Positions 42,088 to 52,717 of a stretch of 64,000 nucleotides of DNA are shown piece after piece; the stretch's first letter is position 1; each line of letters starts with the position of its first letter. The stretch is from Pseudomonadota bacterium. Its GTDB lineage: Bacteria; Pseudomonadota; Alphaproteobacteria; Sphingomonadales; Sphingomonadaceae. The notes under the pieces are model-generated. The model worked only from the letters and a program-made list of their open reading frames with translations, did no database searches and had not been told where the DNA came from. Both the position numbers and the translations under genes were made by a program. The DNA is taken from assembly GCA_021847605.1 (NCBI GenBank), contig JAJZQN010000008.1, positions 60,524 to 124,523 of the forward strand, given 5' to 3'.

Positions 42088-44778
42088 TTGACCGACGAGA
42101 CTGCCCTCGCCGACCCTTCGGACATCAGCCCCATCTCCATCGTCGACGAGATGAAGGCGAGCTATCTCGATTATGCCATGTCGGTCATCGTCGCCCGCGC
42201 CCTGCCGGACGTGCGCGACGGGTTGAAGCCGGTGCATCGCCGCATTCTGTTTTCCGCCCATGAATCGGGCTTCCATTTCAACAAGCCCTATCGCAAGTCG
42301 GCCCGCATCGTCGGCGACGTGATCGGTAAATATCACCCGCATGGCGACAGCGCGATCTATGACGCATTGGCGCGCATGACGCAGGACTGGTCGATGCGCG
42401 TGCCGCTGATCGATGGTCAGGGGAATTTCGGTTCGATGGACCCCGATCCGCCGGCCGCGATGCGTTATACCGAAGCGCGCCTTGCCAAGGTAACGAACGC
42501 GCTGCTGGACGATCTCGACAAGGACACCGTCGATTTCCAGCCCAACTATGATGCGTCGGAAAGCGAGCCGCAGGTATTGCCGGCGCGCTTCCCCAATTTG
42601 CTGGTCAATGGCGCGGGCGGCATCGCGGTCGGCATGGCGACCAATATTCCGCCCCATAATCTGGGCGAAGTACTGCGCGCCTGCCTTGCCTATATCGATA
42701 ATCCCGGCATCACTACCGACGAACTGATCCAGATTGTTCCCGGTCCCGATTTCCCGACCGCTCCCCTCATTCTGGGCCAGTCGGGTGCGCGCAGCGCCTA
42801 TAACACGGGTCGCGGCTCCATCATGATGCGCTCGCGCCATGTGGTGGAGGAAGGACGCGGTGATCGCCGCTCCATCGTCCTGACCGCCATCCCCTATCAG
42901 GTCGGCAAGAACGGCCTGGTCGAAAAGATCGCCGAAGCCGCCAAGGACAAGCGGATCGAGGGGATCAGCGACATTCGCGACGAATCGAGCCGCGAAGGCG
43001 TGCGGATCGTCATGGACCTGAAGCGCGATGCGACCCCGGACGTGGTGCTGAACCAGTTGTGGCGCAACACCCCGGCGCAGTCGAGTTTCCCGGCAAACAT
43101 GCTGGCGATCCGTGGCGGACGCCCCGAATTGCTGGGTCTGCGCGACATCATCGAAGCGTTCATCCGCTTCCGCGAAGAAGTCATCACCCGCCGCACCAAA
43201 TATGAGCTGAACAAGGCGCGCGACCGCGCGCATATCTTGCTCGGTCTGGTGGTGGCCGTCACCAATCTGGACGAGGTGGTGAAGATCATTCGCGGATCGT
43301 CCAGCCCGGCCGAAGCGCGTGAAACCCTGTTGGTCAAGGAATGGCCGATCGGTGAGATCGCGCCCTATCTGCGTCTGGTCGAAGCGATCGAGACGGAAGT
43401 GACGGGCGACACCTATCGCCTGTCCGACATTCAGGTTCGCGCCATCCTCGACCTGCGCCTGCATCGCCTGACGGCGCTGGGTCGCGACGAAATCGGCAAG
43501 GAACTGGCCGAACTGGCCGAAGCGATTGCCGAATATCTCGCCATCCTGGGCGACCGGGTGAAGCTCTATGCGCTGATGCGCGAGGAGCTGGAGGTGATCG
43601 AGCGCGATTTCGCGACGCCGCGCCTGTCCGAAATCACCGCCGCCGCCGACGGGATCGAGGACGAAGACCTGATCGAGCGCGAAGAGATGGTCGTCACCGT
43701 CACGGTGCAGGGCTATATCAAGCGCACGCCGCTGGAGAGTTTCCGGGCGCAGGCACGCGGCGGCAAGGGCCGTTCGGGCATGGCGACCAAGGATGAGGAC
43801 GCCATCACCGAATTGTTCGTGACGTCCACGCATACGCCGGTGCTGTTCTTCTCGACCGCGGGCAAGGTGTATCGCATGAAAGTGTGGCGCCTGCCCGAAG
43901 GCGGCCCGGCCACGCGCGGCCGCCCGATGGTCAACCTGTTGCCGCTGGGTCCGGGTGAGACGATCCAGACCGTCCTGCCGCTGCCCGAGGATGAGGAAAG
44001 CTGGAAGGATCTGCATGTCATGTTCGCCACGGCGAACGGCACGGTGCGCCGCAACAGCATGGATGCGTTCGCCAATATCCCGTCGAACGGCAAGCTGGCG
44101 ATGCGCTTCGACGAAGGCAGCGAGGATCGCCTGATCGGCGTCGCGCTGCTGACCGAGGGCGACGACGTGCTGCTCGCCACCCGGATGGGCAAGGCGATCC
44201 GCTTTGCCGCGACCGATGTGCGTGAATTCCAGAGCCGCACCTCGACCGGCGTACGCGGCATGACGCTGAAGGACGATGACGAGGTCATCTCGCTGTCCGT
44301 CCTGCACCGTTCCGGCGCCAATCAGGAGCAGCGCGAGGAATATCTGCGCTTTGCCCCGTGGAAGCCGGAGAAGGAAGGCGAGATGGCCGATCAGGACATG
44401 TTCGCCCTGATGAAGGAACGCGAACAGTTCATCCTGACCGTCTGCGCCAATGGCTATGGCAAGCTGTCGTCGGCCTATGATTATCGCCGTACCGGCCGCG
44501 GTGGTCAGGGCATCACCAATATAGACAATATCGGCCGTAACGGTCCGGTCGTCGGCAGCTTCCCGGCGACGCAGGCGAACCAGCTGATGCTCGTCACCGA
44601 TCAGGCGAAGCTGATCCGCATGGGCCTGAACAGCCTGCGCGTCATCGGTCGCGGATCGGCGGGCGTGCGCCTGTTCAACGTCGCCGACAATGAGCATGTG
44701 GTGAGCGCCGCGAAGATCGAGGAAAGCGACGAGGTGGTCGAAACGCCCGAAGCCGATACCGAGGCTGGCGAGGCGTGA
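42088..44778 (+). CDS. gyrA: DNA gyrase subunit A
   Basis: An 896-residue type IIA topoisomerase subunit. The start is a TTG at 42088 ([22 protein letters not shown]), with AAAGAG upstream. The active-site tyrosine is Y127 in [10 protein letters not shown]. The quinolone region reads [15 protein letters not shown] with S88 and D92, the wild-type susceptible pattern. The gyrase-specific GyrA-box-like [12 protein letters not shown] and a second [22 protein letters not shown] repeat lie in the C-terminal wrapping domain. The acidic tail is typical. The last codons overlap the next gene (GTGA). Confidence 0.98.
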   Translation: MTDETALADPSDISPISIVDEMKASYLDYAMSVIVARALPDVRDGLKPVHRRILFSAHESGFHFNKPYRKSARIVGDVIGKYHPHGDSAIYDALARMTQDWSMRVPLIDGQGNFGSMDPDPPAAMRYTEARLAKVTNALLDDLDKDTVDFQPNYDASESEPQVLPARFPNLLVNGAGGIAVGMATNIPPHNLGEVLRACLAYIDNPGITTDELIQIVPGPDFPTAPLILGQSGARSAYNTGRGSIMMRSRHVVEEGRGDRRSIVLTAIPYQVGKNGLVEKIAEAAKDKRIEGISDIRDESSREGVRIVMDLKRDATPDVVLNQLWRNTPAQSSFPANMLAIRGGRPELLGLRDIIEAFIRFREEVITRRTKYELNKARDRAHILLGLVVAVTNLDEVVKIIRGSSSPAEARETLLVKEWPIGEIAPYLRLVEAIETEVTGDTYRLSDIQVRAILDLRLHRLTALGRDEIGKELAELAEAIAEYLAILGDRVKLYALMREELEVIERDFATPRLSEITAAADGIEDEDLIEREEMVVTVTVQGYIKRTPLESFRAQARGGKGRSGMATKDEDAITELFVTSTHTPVLFFSTAGKVYRMKVWRLPEGGPATRGRPMVNLLPLGPGETIQTVLPLPEDEESWKDLHVMFATANGTVRRNSMDAFANIPSNGKLAMRFDEGSEDRLIGVALLTEGDDVLLATRMGKAIRFAATDVREFQSRTSTGVRGMTLKDDDEVISLSVLHRSGANQEQREEYLRFAPWKPEKEGEMADQDMFALMKEREQFILTVCANGYGKLSSAYDYRRTGRGGQGITNIDNIGRNGPVVGSFPATQANQLMLVTDQAKLIRMGLNSLRVIGRGSAGVRLFNVADNEHVVSAAKIEESDEVVETPEADTEAGEA

Positions 44779-45122
44779 GCGACCTCTTCGCCTACAAGAT
44801 ACTGACGGCCGAGCAATATGATCAGTTCAAGGCCGACGGCGTGTTCAAGGGCGCGCCGATCGACCTGACCGATGGCTATATCCATATGTCCACGCGCGAT
44901 CAGGCGGCCGAAACGGTCGCCAAGCATTTCGCGGGACAGGACAGGCTGGTCATGCTGATGATCGACCTCGCCCCGTTCGGCGACGCGATCAAATGGGAAG
45001 AATCGCGCGGCGGCGCGCTGTTCCCACATCTGTACGGCGACCTGCCGATCAGCGCGGTCGCCGGCAAGGTGGTGCTGCGCATCGGCGACGATGGCGCGCA
45101 TCTGTTTCCAGCGGGGTTCTGA
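44775..45122 (+). CDS. DUF952 family protein
   Basis: A 115-residue small cytosolic protein. The DLTDGYIHMSTRDQAAETVAKHF block and SRGGALFPHLYGDLPISAV are family marks. The GTG start overlaps the gyrA stop (GTGA), so it is translated with gyrA. The function of the family is not established; it resembles ADP-ribosyltransferase-like small domains. Nothing suggests a role in gyrase activity beyond the coupling. Confidence 0.85.
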   Translation: MSDLFAYKILTAEQYDQFKADGVFKGAPIDLTDGYIHMSTRDQAAETVAKHFAGQDRLVMLMIDLAPFGDAIKWEESRGGALFPHLYGDLPISAVAGKVVLRIGDDGAHLFPAGF

Positions 45123-45444
45123 ACCGCGCGAAGCCATTGGATGGTGAAGGGCGTGACGGGGTTCGGCGGAGAGGGGATTTGCCTCTTTGCGCCCCTCGTC
45201 ATTCCAGCATGGGCCGCGTAAACACATTCGGATGGTCGGCAAGCGAGCATAGTTAGCCATTGAGAGGGACGTCATCCTGAACTTGTTTCAGGATCTATTT
45301 CTCCACATCGAACAATGGATCGGGCCGCTGGATGGATGCTGAAACAAGTTCAGCATGACGGAGTTTGAGTGTCCTGAACCTACCCAAATCGTCACTCCCG
45401 TGACCCGGGGGACCGGTGATTCGAGATACATTTCTAACCCTCCC
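45123..45444. other. Intergenic gap with REP pair
   Basis: A 322-base stretch between convergent DUF952 and glycosyltransferase genes. It carries one pair of inverted palindromes (separate entry) and nothing else recognised. No coding sequence is credible. Confidence 0.6.
45271..45359. repeat. Inverted pair of REP-like palindromes
   Basis: GTCATCCTGAA-N5-TTCAGGAT starts at 45271, and ATGCTGAA-N5-TTCAGCATGAC ends at 45359. The two are inverted copies differing at only two positions, which are compensating (CC/GG against GC/GC), the mark of selected hairpins. Confidence 0.75.
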
Positions 45445-46566
45445 CTACCCCAGCTTCTCCATCCGCATGACCCGGCCGTTTTTCAGCCAATAGTCCCAGC
45501 CGCCCCAGCGGATGCGGCGGGAGGTGATGGCGGCGATTTGCACCGCGAGATGCGCCCAGACAACGGCGAAGGGGGCGATGGCATCCCACCACAGCGACCG
45601 TTGCGCCGCTGGCACCTGATCGGGTTCCAGCACCGAATTCAGGATGGCGGCGCGGGCCAGCCCCCTGCCCCATGCGGCGACATAGCCGATGGCCAACGCG
45701 AGCCAGCCACCCCAGATCAGCGCCCATAGCCACAAAGCCGATTGCAGCGCGACCACGCCGGTCGCCAGCGCCCACATGCCGATGCTGTTGGTGGCGATAT
45801 GGCGATATTGGCGCACGCCGAAACCAAAAAGGGAGGGAACGCCTCCCTCCAATGGGGTGGCGACCAGCAGGTCGCGAACCGGCCGCATACGCAGCTTCGC
45901 CCGCCATCCCGCCAGACCAATGGCCATGTCGTCGGACAGGCGCCCGGCCAATGCCGCGTCCAGATCGATCCGGTCCGCCGCCATCCGCGTCAGCGCCATC
46001 GCGCCGCCCCAGGGCATGGTGGCACTGGCGGCGCGTGGCAGGGTGGCGAGTTGCATCTCGACGGCTCCCACCAGCGACGACATCAGGCCGGGCGCGGGGA
46101 GCAGCAGCCGGTATCCGGTCGCAATGTCGGCCTTCCCGCGCACAAGCGGGAAAAGCAGACGACCGACCAGGCGGGCGGGCGGCGCGATGTCGGCGTCGAT
46201 GAAGACCAGCCAGCGGTCATCGGCACGCAAGGCGCACAGGGCGGCGCGCAGCTTATGCACCTTCTGCCCCTCATCATTTGCGACACCGGCGGACACCAGT
46301 TGCACCCAGTTGCCCTCCCGCGCGACGAGCGCCGTAGCGGCCGGGCACTGGCCCGACGTCGCCAATATCAGGCGAAACGGCACGGGCTGCGTCTTCAACC
46401 GGGCGATCAGGTCGGCGCCGCCATCCCAATCGTCGCGCAGGCTGAGGATGACGACCGTTCCGTCCGGTCCCTGTTCCCGCCGGTCGAACGGCACATTGCG
46501 CCGGTAATTGACGACGCCGATCAGCGTCAGCGCCTGTAGCAACGCCCATAGCCCTATCATCATCAC
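45445..46566 (-). CDS. Membrane glycosyltransferase, family 2-like
   Basis: A 373-residue protein. An N-terminal membrane helix (IGLWALLQALTLIGVV) is followed by a GT-A domain with the DxD sugar-nucleotide motif in VFIDADI (D124, D126), an acceptor/base motif GRLSDDMAIG, and three C-terminal helices (NSIGMWALATGVVALQSALWLWALIWGGWLALAIGYVAAW). This recalls HpnI/ceramide glucosyltransferase-type enzymes that glycosylate membrane lipids. Sphingomonads make glycosphingolipids, so a lipid acceptor is plausible. It is divergent from the acyltransferase gene. Confidence 0.8.
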   Translation of the reverse strand: MMMIGLWALLQALTLIGVVNYRRNVPFDRREQGPDGTVVILSLRDDWDGGADLIARLKTQPVPFRLILATSGQCPAATALVAREGNWVQLVSAGVANDEGQKVHKLRAALCALRADDRWLVFIDADIAPPARLVGRLLFPLVRGKADIATGYRLLLPAPGLMSSLVGAVEMQLATLPRAASATMPWGGAMALTRMAADRIDLDAALAGRLSDDMAIGLAGWRAKLRMRPVRDLLVATPLEGGVPSLFGFGVRQYRHIATNSIGMWALATGVVALQSALWLWALIWGGWLALAIGYVAAWGRGLARAAILNSVLEPDQVPAAQRSLWWDAIAPFAVVWAHLAVQIAAITSRRIRWGGWDYWLKNGRVMRMEKLG

Positions 46567-46617
46567 TATGGCTGTACCTCTTTACCGTGTCTCCGGCTGC
46601 TGTATGAGCCTTAAACG

Positions 46618-47481
46618 ATGCTATCCAACCCCTTTCTTTTCGCGCTGCTGCGTTTTCTGCCCGCGCGGATCGCATCGTGGATTGGCGGTTTTCTCTCGCT
46701 CCACGTCGCACGCCACAAAATGAAGCTGCGCGACGCCCGGGCCAGAGCCAATCTGGAACTGCTGCGTCCAGACCTGAACAGGGCGACGCGCGAAGCCATG
46801 TTGTCGCGACGCTGGCAGAATTTGGGTCGGACCATGGCGGAACTCGCCAATATCGACCGCCTCGTCAGCCCCAAACATGTCAAGGTTCATGACGAAGCCG
46901 GGTATCAGGCGGTTCTCGACATGCCCGGACCGATGATTTTCCTGACGACCCATATCGGCAATTGGGATTTGATGGCGGCGCACCTGAAGGCGGCGACCGA
47001 TCGACCGCCGCTAGGCGTCTATGATCCGCCTGCCGAGGAAAGGGTTGCAGCCCAGCTAAAACGCGCACGCAAAAGCTATATGGGCGAAGCGATCACCGGC
47101 AGCGGCGGCGCTGCACGAGCCATCCTGCGCCATTTGGCCAAGGATCGGGCCATGCTGTACATATTGGTCGATGAACGGCGCGAGCAGCAGGTGTGGTTCC
47201 CCCGGTTCGGCCGTGCGTTGCCGCCGTCGGGCAATCTGGATTTCACGCTGCGGCTGGCGCGCAAGGCCGGTGCCCGATTGACGCCATTCTATCTTGCCCG
47301 AACCGGCGGCCCGCATTTCGACCTGCACTGGCACCCCCCGATTGACCCGAACAAGGTGGACGAGGGTGAGGTGATGGCGATGCTGGACGCCTATTTGGGG
47401 CAGGCCTGCATCGACCATGCCGACGACTGGCTGGCATTGCATGATATGGATTTGCGCCAGCCGGGCCATGATGTGACTTGA
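46618..47481 (+). CDS. Lipid A acyltransferase-type protein (LpxL/HtrB family)
   Basis: A 287-residue inner-membrane acyltransferase. The HxxxxD catalytic motif is HIGNWD (H112, D117). An N-terminal hydrophobic segment (PFLFALLRFLPARIASWIGGFLSL) and the YILVDERREQQVWFPRFGRALPPSGN block fit the family. It transfers a secondary acyl chain to lipid A or, in lipid A-poor sphingomonads, to another lipid. It lies 26 bases upstream of trpF on the same strand. Confidence 0.88.
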   Translation: MLSNPFLFALLRFLPARIASWIGGFLSLHVARHKMKLRDARARANLELLRPDLNRATREAMLSRRWQNLGRTMAELANIDRLVSPKHVKVHDEAGYQAVLDMPGPMIFLTTHIGNWDLMAAHLKAATDRPPLGVYDPPAEERVAAQLKRARKSYMGEAITGSGGAARAILRHLAKDRAMLYILVDERREQQVWFPRFGRALPPSGNLDFTLRLARKAGARLTPFYLARTGGPHFDLHWHPPIDPNKVDEGEVMAMLDAYLGQACIDHADDWLALHDMDLRQPGHDVT

Positions 47482-47507
47482 GCGGTCATCCCGGCTAAAG
47501 CGCCCCC

Positions 47508-48152
47508 ATGTCCCGACTCGCGATCAAGATTTGCGGCCTGTCCACGCCCGAAACGGTGGGGGCCGCCGTGCGTGCGGGCGCCAGCCATGTGGGCTTCGTC
47601 CATTTCGCGAAAAGCCCGCGTCACGTGGAGGCGGACCAGATTGCTGCGCTCGCCGCGATCGTCCCCGCTCATGTGGAACGGGTCGCCGTTCTGGTCGAGC
47701 CGGATGATGCGCAACTGGCACGGCTGACGGCCGCTGGCGCGCTGACCGCGCTGCAACTCCATGGCAAGGAAAGCCCGGAGCGGGTAGCGACCATCCGCCA
47801 GCGTTTCGCCCTGCCCGTGTGGAAGGCCATATCGGTCAAGACCCGAGCCGACATCGACGCCGCCAAAGCCTATCATGGGGCGGCCGACCTGATCCTGTTT
47901 GACGCCAAGACGCCCGATGGAGCGGCGCTGCCGGGGGGCATGGGCCTGCGTTTCGACTGGGAATTGCTGCGCGGCGCATCGCTTGTCACACCATGGGGGC
48001 TGTCGGGCGGCCTTGGCATCGACAATATATGCGAGGCGATCCGCACGACCGGCACACCGCTGGTCGATGTTTCTTCCGGTGTGGAAAGCGCGCCGGGCAT
48101 CAAGAGTGTGGACAAGATCACGGCCTTCTGCAAAGCGGTGTCGGCATGTTGA
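47508..48152 (+). CDS. trpF: Phosphoribosylanthranilate isomerase
   Basis: A 214-residue TIM-barrel enzyme in tryptophan synthesis that converts PRA to CdRP. The catalytic Cys is C9 in KICG and the general acid Asp lies in LILFDAKTP; phosphate-binding loops GGLGIDN and VSSGVESAPG are clear. It leads the trpF-trpB-trpA-accD-folC run. Confidence 0.96.
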   Translation: MSRLAIKICGLSTPETVGAAVRAGASHVGFVHFAKSPRHVEADQIAALAAIVPAHVERVAVLVEPDDAQLARLTAAGALTALQLHGKESPERVATIRQRFALPVWKAISVKTRADIDAAKAYHGAADLILFDAKTPDGAALPGGMGLRFDWELLRGASLVTPWGLSGGLGIDNICEAIRTTGTPLVDVSSGVESAPGIKSVDKITAFCKAVSAC

Positions 48153-48251
48153 GCCTGAACAACCCTGTTCCGCGCATCGAAGGACGATGGCGCTGATCGC
48201 TTCCCCCGTACCGAAGCGAACGCCCATCATTGTCCCGGAAAGATCGATACC

Positions 48252-49493
48252 ATGACCGATACCGCCACCTTGCCCAACAGCCTGCGATCGCAGCCCGACC
48301 AGAATGGCCATTTCGGTGCCTTTGGCGGCCGTTATGTCGCTGAAACGCTGATGCCGCTGATCCTGGAGCTGGAGAAAGTCTATAAGGCGGCAAAGGCCGA
48401 CCCGGCATTCGACGCGGAATATGCCGAATTGCTGCGGACTTATGTCGGCCGCCCCAACCCGCTTTATTATGCCGAGCGCCTGACGGAAGCGCTGCGGGCG
48501 AAGGCCGAGCCGGGCAAAGGTGCCAAGATTTACCTGAAGCGCGAGGAACTGAACCACACCGGCGCGCACAAGATCAACAATTGCATCGGGCAGGCGCTGC
48601 TCGCCCGCCGCATGGGCAAGAAGAAGGTCATCGCCGAAACCGGCGCGGGCCAGCATGGCGTCGCCACCGCGACCGTCGCCGCCCTGTTCGGCATGGAATG
48701 CAAGATCTTCATGGGCGCCAAGGATGTGGAGCGCCAGAAGCCCAATGTGTTCCGCATGAAGCTGCTGGGCGCGGAAGTGATCCCGGTGCATTCGGGTTCC
48801 TCGACGCTCAAGGACTCCATGAACGACGCCCTGCGTTACTGGGTGTCGAACGTGCATGACACATTCTACATCATCGGCACGGCCGCAGGCCCGCACCCCT
48901 ACCCCGAACTGGTGCGCGATTTTCAGTCGATCATCGGCAAGGAAATCCGGTCGCAGATCATGGAGGCCGAAGGTCGCCTGCCCGACATGCTGATCGCCCC
49001 GGTGGGTGGCGGGTCCAATGCCATCGGCATGTTCCACCCCTTCCTCGACGATCCCGAAGTCGCGATGATCGGCGTCGAGGCGGCGGGCGAAGGGCTGGAC
49101 AAAAAGCATGCGGCGTCGCTGGCCGGCGGCAAGTCGGGCATTTTGCACGGCAACCGCACCTATCTGCTTCAGGATGAAGACGGCCAGATCACCGAAGCGC
49201 ACAGCATTTCGGCAGGGCTGGACTATCCCGGCATCGGTCCTGAACATAGCTGGCTGCATGAAATCGGCCGGGTGCAATATATGCCGATCAAGGATGACGA
49301 GGCGCTGGAGAGTTTCCAGACGCTTTCGCGCCTTGAAGGCATCATCCCCGCGCTCGAATCCGCCCATGCGGTGGCCGCTGCCGAACAGGTTGCGCCGACG
49401 CTGGACGCGGACAAGATCATCGTGGTCAACCTGTCGGGCCGGGGGGACAAGGACATTTTCACCGTCGCCGATGCTTTGGGAGTGGAGATGTGA
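48252..49493 (+). CDS. trpB: Tryptophan synthase beta chain
   Basis: A 413-residue PLP enzyme joining indole and serine. The PLP lysine is K97 in HTGAHKINN, the catalytic Glu is in AETGAGQHG, and [10 protein letters not shown] binds the phosphate. GGAAAG lies before the ATG. It is followed by a 123-base gap holding a palindromic repeat pair, then trpA, instead of the close spacing usual for this pair. Confidence 0.97.
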   Translation: MTDTATLPNSLRSQPDQNGHFGAFGGRYVAETLMPLILELEKVYKAAKADPAFDAEYAELLRTYVGRPNPLYYAERLTEALRAKAEPGKGAKIYLKREELNHTGAHKINNCIGQALLARRMGKKKVIAETGAGQHGVATATVAALFGMECKIFMGAKDVERQKPNVFRMKLLGAEVIPVHSGSSTLKDSMNDALRYWVSNVHDTFYIIGTAAGPHPYPELVRDFQSIIGKEIRSQIMEAEGRLPDMLIAPVGGGSNAIGMFHPFLDDPEVAMIGVEAAGEGLDKKHAASLAGGKSGILHGNRTYLLQDEDGQITEAHSISAGLDYPGIGPEHSWLHEIGRVQYMPIKDDEALESFQTLSRLEGIIPALESAHAVAAAEQVAPTLDADKIIVVNLSGRGDKDIFTVADALGVEM

Positions 49494-49518
49494 GCGTCAG
49501 CAGCCAATCCCCCACCCC

Positions 49519-49604
49519 GTTCGGGCTGAGCCTGTCGAAGCCCTGCACTTCTTCCTTCCGAGGTGCGAAGAAAAGAACAGCCCTTCGACAGGCTCAGGGC
49601 GAAC
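49519..49604. repeat. Inverted REP pair between trpB and trpA
   Basis: Two inverted arms, GTTCGGGCTGAGCC... (from 49519) and its near-complement ending at 49604, around a 30-base spacer. Each arm folds on itself: GGGCT/AGCCC in the first and GCCCT/AGGGC in the second, a compensating change. The core TGAGCCTGTCGA is identical. It is a known-looking sphingomonad repeat inside an operon. Confidence 0.8.
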
Positions 49605-49616
49605 GGAAGTTTGGAC

Positions 49617-50441
49617 ATGCCCGTGACTGATCGCCTTTCCACCCGTTTCGCCGCCTGCAAGGCGCAGGGCCGCGCCGCGCTGATCACCTTCGTGACTGCG
49701 GGCGATCCTGACGTTGCTGCGACACCCGCCATCCTCGACGCGCTGGTCGCGGGCGGGGCGGACATCATCGAACTGGGCATGCCCTTTACCGATCCGATGG
49801 CTGATGGCCCCGCGATCGAACTGGCGAACCTGCGCAGCCTCGGCTCCGGCACGAAGACCAGCGACGTGTTTGCGCTGGCCGCCGATTTTCGTGCGCGTCA
49901 TCCGCAAACCCCGCTGATCCTGATGGGCTATGCCAATCCGATGCTGGCACGCGGATCGACATGGTTCGCCGATCAGTGCAAGGCGGCCGGCGTCGATGGT
50001 GTCATCTGCGTCGACATTCCGCCTGAAGAGGATGCGGAGATCGGCCCGGCGCTACGCGCCGTGGGCGTACATTTGGTCCGCCTCGCCACCCCGACGACGG
50101 ATGCGGCGCGCCTGCCCGCCGTGCTGGATGGCGCCAGCGGCTTCCTCTATCATGTCGCCGTCGCCGGCATCACCGGCAAGCAGCAGGCGGCACAGGCCAA
50201 TATCGAACTGGCCGTGGCCAAGCTGAAGGCCGCGACCGACCTGCCCATCGCCGTCGGTTTCGGCGTGCGTTCGCCCGAACAGGCGGCCGCCATCGGCCGT
50301 GTCGCCGACGGGGTGGTCGTCGGTTCCGCCATCGTCGACATTGTGGGGTCGCATGGCGATGCCGCCGCCCCCTTTGTCCAGGATTTCGTCGCGTCGCTGA
50401 GCGGCGCCATTCTTCCCCGAACCCAGGAGACCGCAGCATGA
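49617..50441 (+). CDS. trpA: Tryptophan synthase alpha chain
   Basis: A 274-residue TIM barrel that splits indole-3-glycerol phosphate. The catalytic residues are E52 ([11 protein letters not shown]) and D63 (MADGP). The ATG at 49617 follows the repeat pair by 12 bases; its ribosome binding site (GGAAG) is formed by the edge of the repeat. Its end overlaps accD (ATGA). Confidence 0.97.
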   Translation: MPVTDRLSTRFAACKAQGRAALITFVTAGDPDVAATPAILDALVAGGADIIELGMPFTDPMADGPAIELANLRSLGSGTKTSDVFALAADFRARHPQTPLILMGYANPMLARGSTWFADQCKAAGVDGVICVDIPPEEDAEIGPALRAVGVHLVRLATPTTDAARLPAVLDGASGFLYHVAVAGITGKQQAAQANIELAVAKLKAATDLPIAVGFGVRSPEQAAAIGRVADGVVVGSAIVDIVGSHGDAAAPFVQDFVASLSGAILPRTQETAA

Positions 50442-51286
50442 GCTGGATCAATCGCGTTCGCAACGCCCTGCCCTTCACCAAGAAGGAAACCACCGCCGAA
50501 ACGCTGTGGCACAAATGCCCGTCCTGCATGGAGATGATCTTCATCAAGGAATGGGAGGACAATCTGTCCGTCTGCCCGCGTTGCGACCATCATGGCCGGA
50601 TCGGCCCATCGGACCGTTTCGAACAGATATTGGACGCGGGCTTCGTCCTGTTGCCCACGCCCCACGTCCCCGAAGATCCGTTGAAATTCAAGGACAGCAA
50701 GCGCTATCCCGACCGGATGAAGGCGGCCCGCGCCGCCACCGGCGATCAGGATGCGCTGATCAACGCGCGCGGCGCCATCGACGATGTGCCGCTGGTCATG
50801 GGCGTGCAGAATTTCGCCTTCATGGGCGGGTCCATGGGCATGGGTGTGGGCGCGGCCTTCATTCAGGGCGTCAACGACGCCATCGCCCATAAATGCCCCT
50901 ATGTGATCTTCACCGCAGCAGGCGGCGCGCGCATGCAGGAGGGTATCCTGTCCCTCATGCAAATGCCACGCTCGACCGTGGCGATTCAGAAGCTGCATGC
51001 GGCGGGCCTGCCCTATATCGTGGTTCTGACCGATCCGACGACCGGCGGCGTGACGGCCAGCTATGCCATGCTGGGCGACATTCAGATTGCCGAACCCAAT
51101 GCCCTAATCGGCTTTGCCGGACAGCGCGTCATCGAAAGCACGATCCGCGAAAAGCTGCCCGAAGGGTTCCAGCGCGCCGAATATCTGCTGGACCATGGCA
51201 TGCTGGACATGGTGGTGCATCGCAGCGAGTTGCGTGATACGCTGGCGCGGGTGATCGGTTATCTGACGCCCCGCGCCGCCGCCTGA
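50438..51286 (+). CDS. accD: Acetyl-CoA carboxylase, carboxyltransferase beta subunit
   Basis: A 282-residue subunit. The zinc ribbon is C27, C30, C46 and C49 (CPSCMEM...CPRCDHH). The crotonase-like carboxyltransferase core has GARMQEG and [35 protein letters not shown]. It makes malonyl-CoA for fatty acids together with AccA. Start overlaps the trpA stop; the trp-accD-folC order is common in alphaproteobacteria. Confidence 0.97.
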   Translation: MSWINRVRNALPFTKKETTAETLWHKCPSCMEMIFIKEWEDNLSVCPRCDHHGRIGPSDRFEQILDAGFVLLPTPHVPEDPLKFKDSKRYPDRMKAARAATGDQDALINARGAIDDVPLVMGVQNFAFMGGSMGMGVGAAFIQGVNDAIAHKCPYVIFTAAGGARMQEGILSLMQMPRSTVAIQKLHAAGLPYIVVLTDPTTGGVTASYAMLGDIQIAEPNALIGFAGQRVIESTIREKLPEGFQRAEYLLDHGMLDMVVHRSELRDTLARVIGYLTPRAAA

Positions 51287-51326
51287 CACCGGCATAGTCG
51301 CGCAACAGGGGGAGGATCAGGCGCGC

Positions 51327-52649
51327 ATGCCAGACGGTGCCGTTTCGGACGATCCACAGGTGCAGGCACAGCTTGACCGACTATGGTCGCTGTCGCCGGG
51401 CGCCGACATATTGGGGCTGGCGCGGATCAGGCGGCTGATGGAAAGGCTGGGCGACCCGCATTTGTCGTTGCCGCCCGTCTTCCATGTCGCCGGCACCAAC
51501 GGCAAGGGATCGACCTGCGCCTTCCTGCGCGCAGCGATGGAGGCAGACGGCAAGAGCGTCCATGTCTTCACCTCCCCGCATCTGGTGCGCTTCAACGAGC
51601 GTATCCGCGTTTCGGGCAAGCTGATTTCCGACGACATGCTCGCCCGTTATCTGGAGCGGGTGCTGGATATTGCCGAAGGGATCGGCGCCAGCTTCTTTGA
51701 AGTGACGACCGCCGCCGCCTTCCTTGCCTTTGCCGAACATGATGCCGATGCCTGCATTGTCGAGGTGGGTCTGGGCGGACGGCTGGACGCCACCAACATC
51801 CTCACCAATCCGGTGGTGTGCGGCATCGCCCAACTGGGCATCGACCATCAGAGTTTTCTGGGCGACACGCTGGCACAGATCGCCGGGGAAAAGGCCGGCA
51901 TCGCCAAGACCGGCGCGCCGCTGGTGACGCAACGTTATCCCGAATCCCTGTTCCCCGTGATGATCGACGCGGTGGCAAAGGTTCGTACCCGCTGGATTTC
52001 GCAGGGCGAGGCATGGGATGCCGCAGCCTATCGCGACCGGCTGCATTATCGCGACGATCTGGGCAGGCTGGATACACCTTTGCCGCGCCTTGCGGGCGCC
52101 CACCAGATTCAGAATGCGGCCCTCGCCTTCGCCATGCTACGCCATCAGAATGCGGTGCCGCTGTCCGAAGCGGCACTAAAGGCCGCGCCGCTGTGGGCGC
52201 AATGGCCCGCCCGGCTGCAACGGCTGGACCATGGACCGCTGCTGGCGCCTTTGCCCCAGGCGACGACCGCATGGCTGGACGGCGGGCATAATGCAGGCGC
52301 GGGTGAGGCCATTGGCGCCTATTTCACCGACGATCGGCTGGAAGGGCAGAAACTGCACCTCATCATCGGGATGCTCGCAAACAAGGAGGTCGATGCCTTC
52401 CTTGCCCCCTTCGCCGGCAAGATCGCACATATCCATGCCTTGCCGGTGCCGGGGCATGAGCATCACGGACCGGATCGATTCGCCGCCATCGCGGCGCAAT
52501 GGGGCATAGGCTGCACCGCGCATGACCGGCCAGAGAGCGCTATCGCAGCTATTGTGGCGTCAGGAGAAACGGCCCCCAAGCTGTTGATTGGTGGCTCGCT
52601 TTATCTGGCAGGCGAAATTTTGCGACTGAATGACCAATTGCCGGACTGA
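51327..52649 (+). CDS. folC: Bifunctional folylpolyglutamate/dihydrofolate synthase
   Basis: A 440-residue Mur-ligase family enzyme that adds glutamates to folate. The ATP P-loop is GTNGKGST (about 54-61), with the omega-loop and the ATNILTNPVVCGIAQLGIDH metal/folate segment. GGAGG (51310-51314) precedes the ATG. It is the last gene of the trp/acc run. Confidence 0.95.
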   Translation: MPDGAVSDDPQVQAQLDRLWSLSPGADILGLARIRRLMERLGDPHLSLPPVFHVAGTNGKGSTCAFLRAAMEADGKSVHVFTSPHLVRFNERIRVSGKLISDDMLARYLERVLDIAEGIGASFFEVTTAAAFLAFAEHDADACIVEVGLGGRLDATNILTNPVVCGIAQLGIDHQSFLGDTLAQIAGEKAGIAKTGAPLVTQRYPESLFPVMIDAVAKVRTRWISQGEAWDAAAYRDRLHYRDDLGRLDTPLPRLAGAHQIQNAALAFAMLRHQNAVPLSEAALKAAPLWAQWPARLQRLDHGPLLAPLPQATTAWLDGGHNAGAGEAIGAYFTDDRLEGQKLHLIIGMLANKEVDAFLAPFAGKIAHIHALPVPGHEHHGPDRFAAIAAQWGIGCTAHDRPESAIAAIVASGETAPKLLIGGSLYLAGEILRLNDQLPD

Positions 52650-52717
52650 ATAGACTTGCGATTGACTCGCAATAGCGTACTCTGCGGAACACGGACCAAC
52701 GCAGCAAGGCGCTTCAC

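Noticed and set aside
42046..44697. 883-codon open frame antisense to gyrA
   Set aside because: It copies the codon pattern of gyrA in reverse and shows no family motif.
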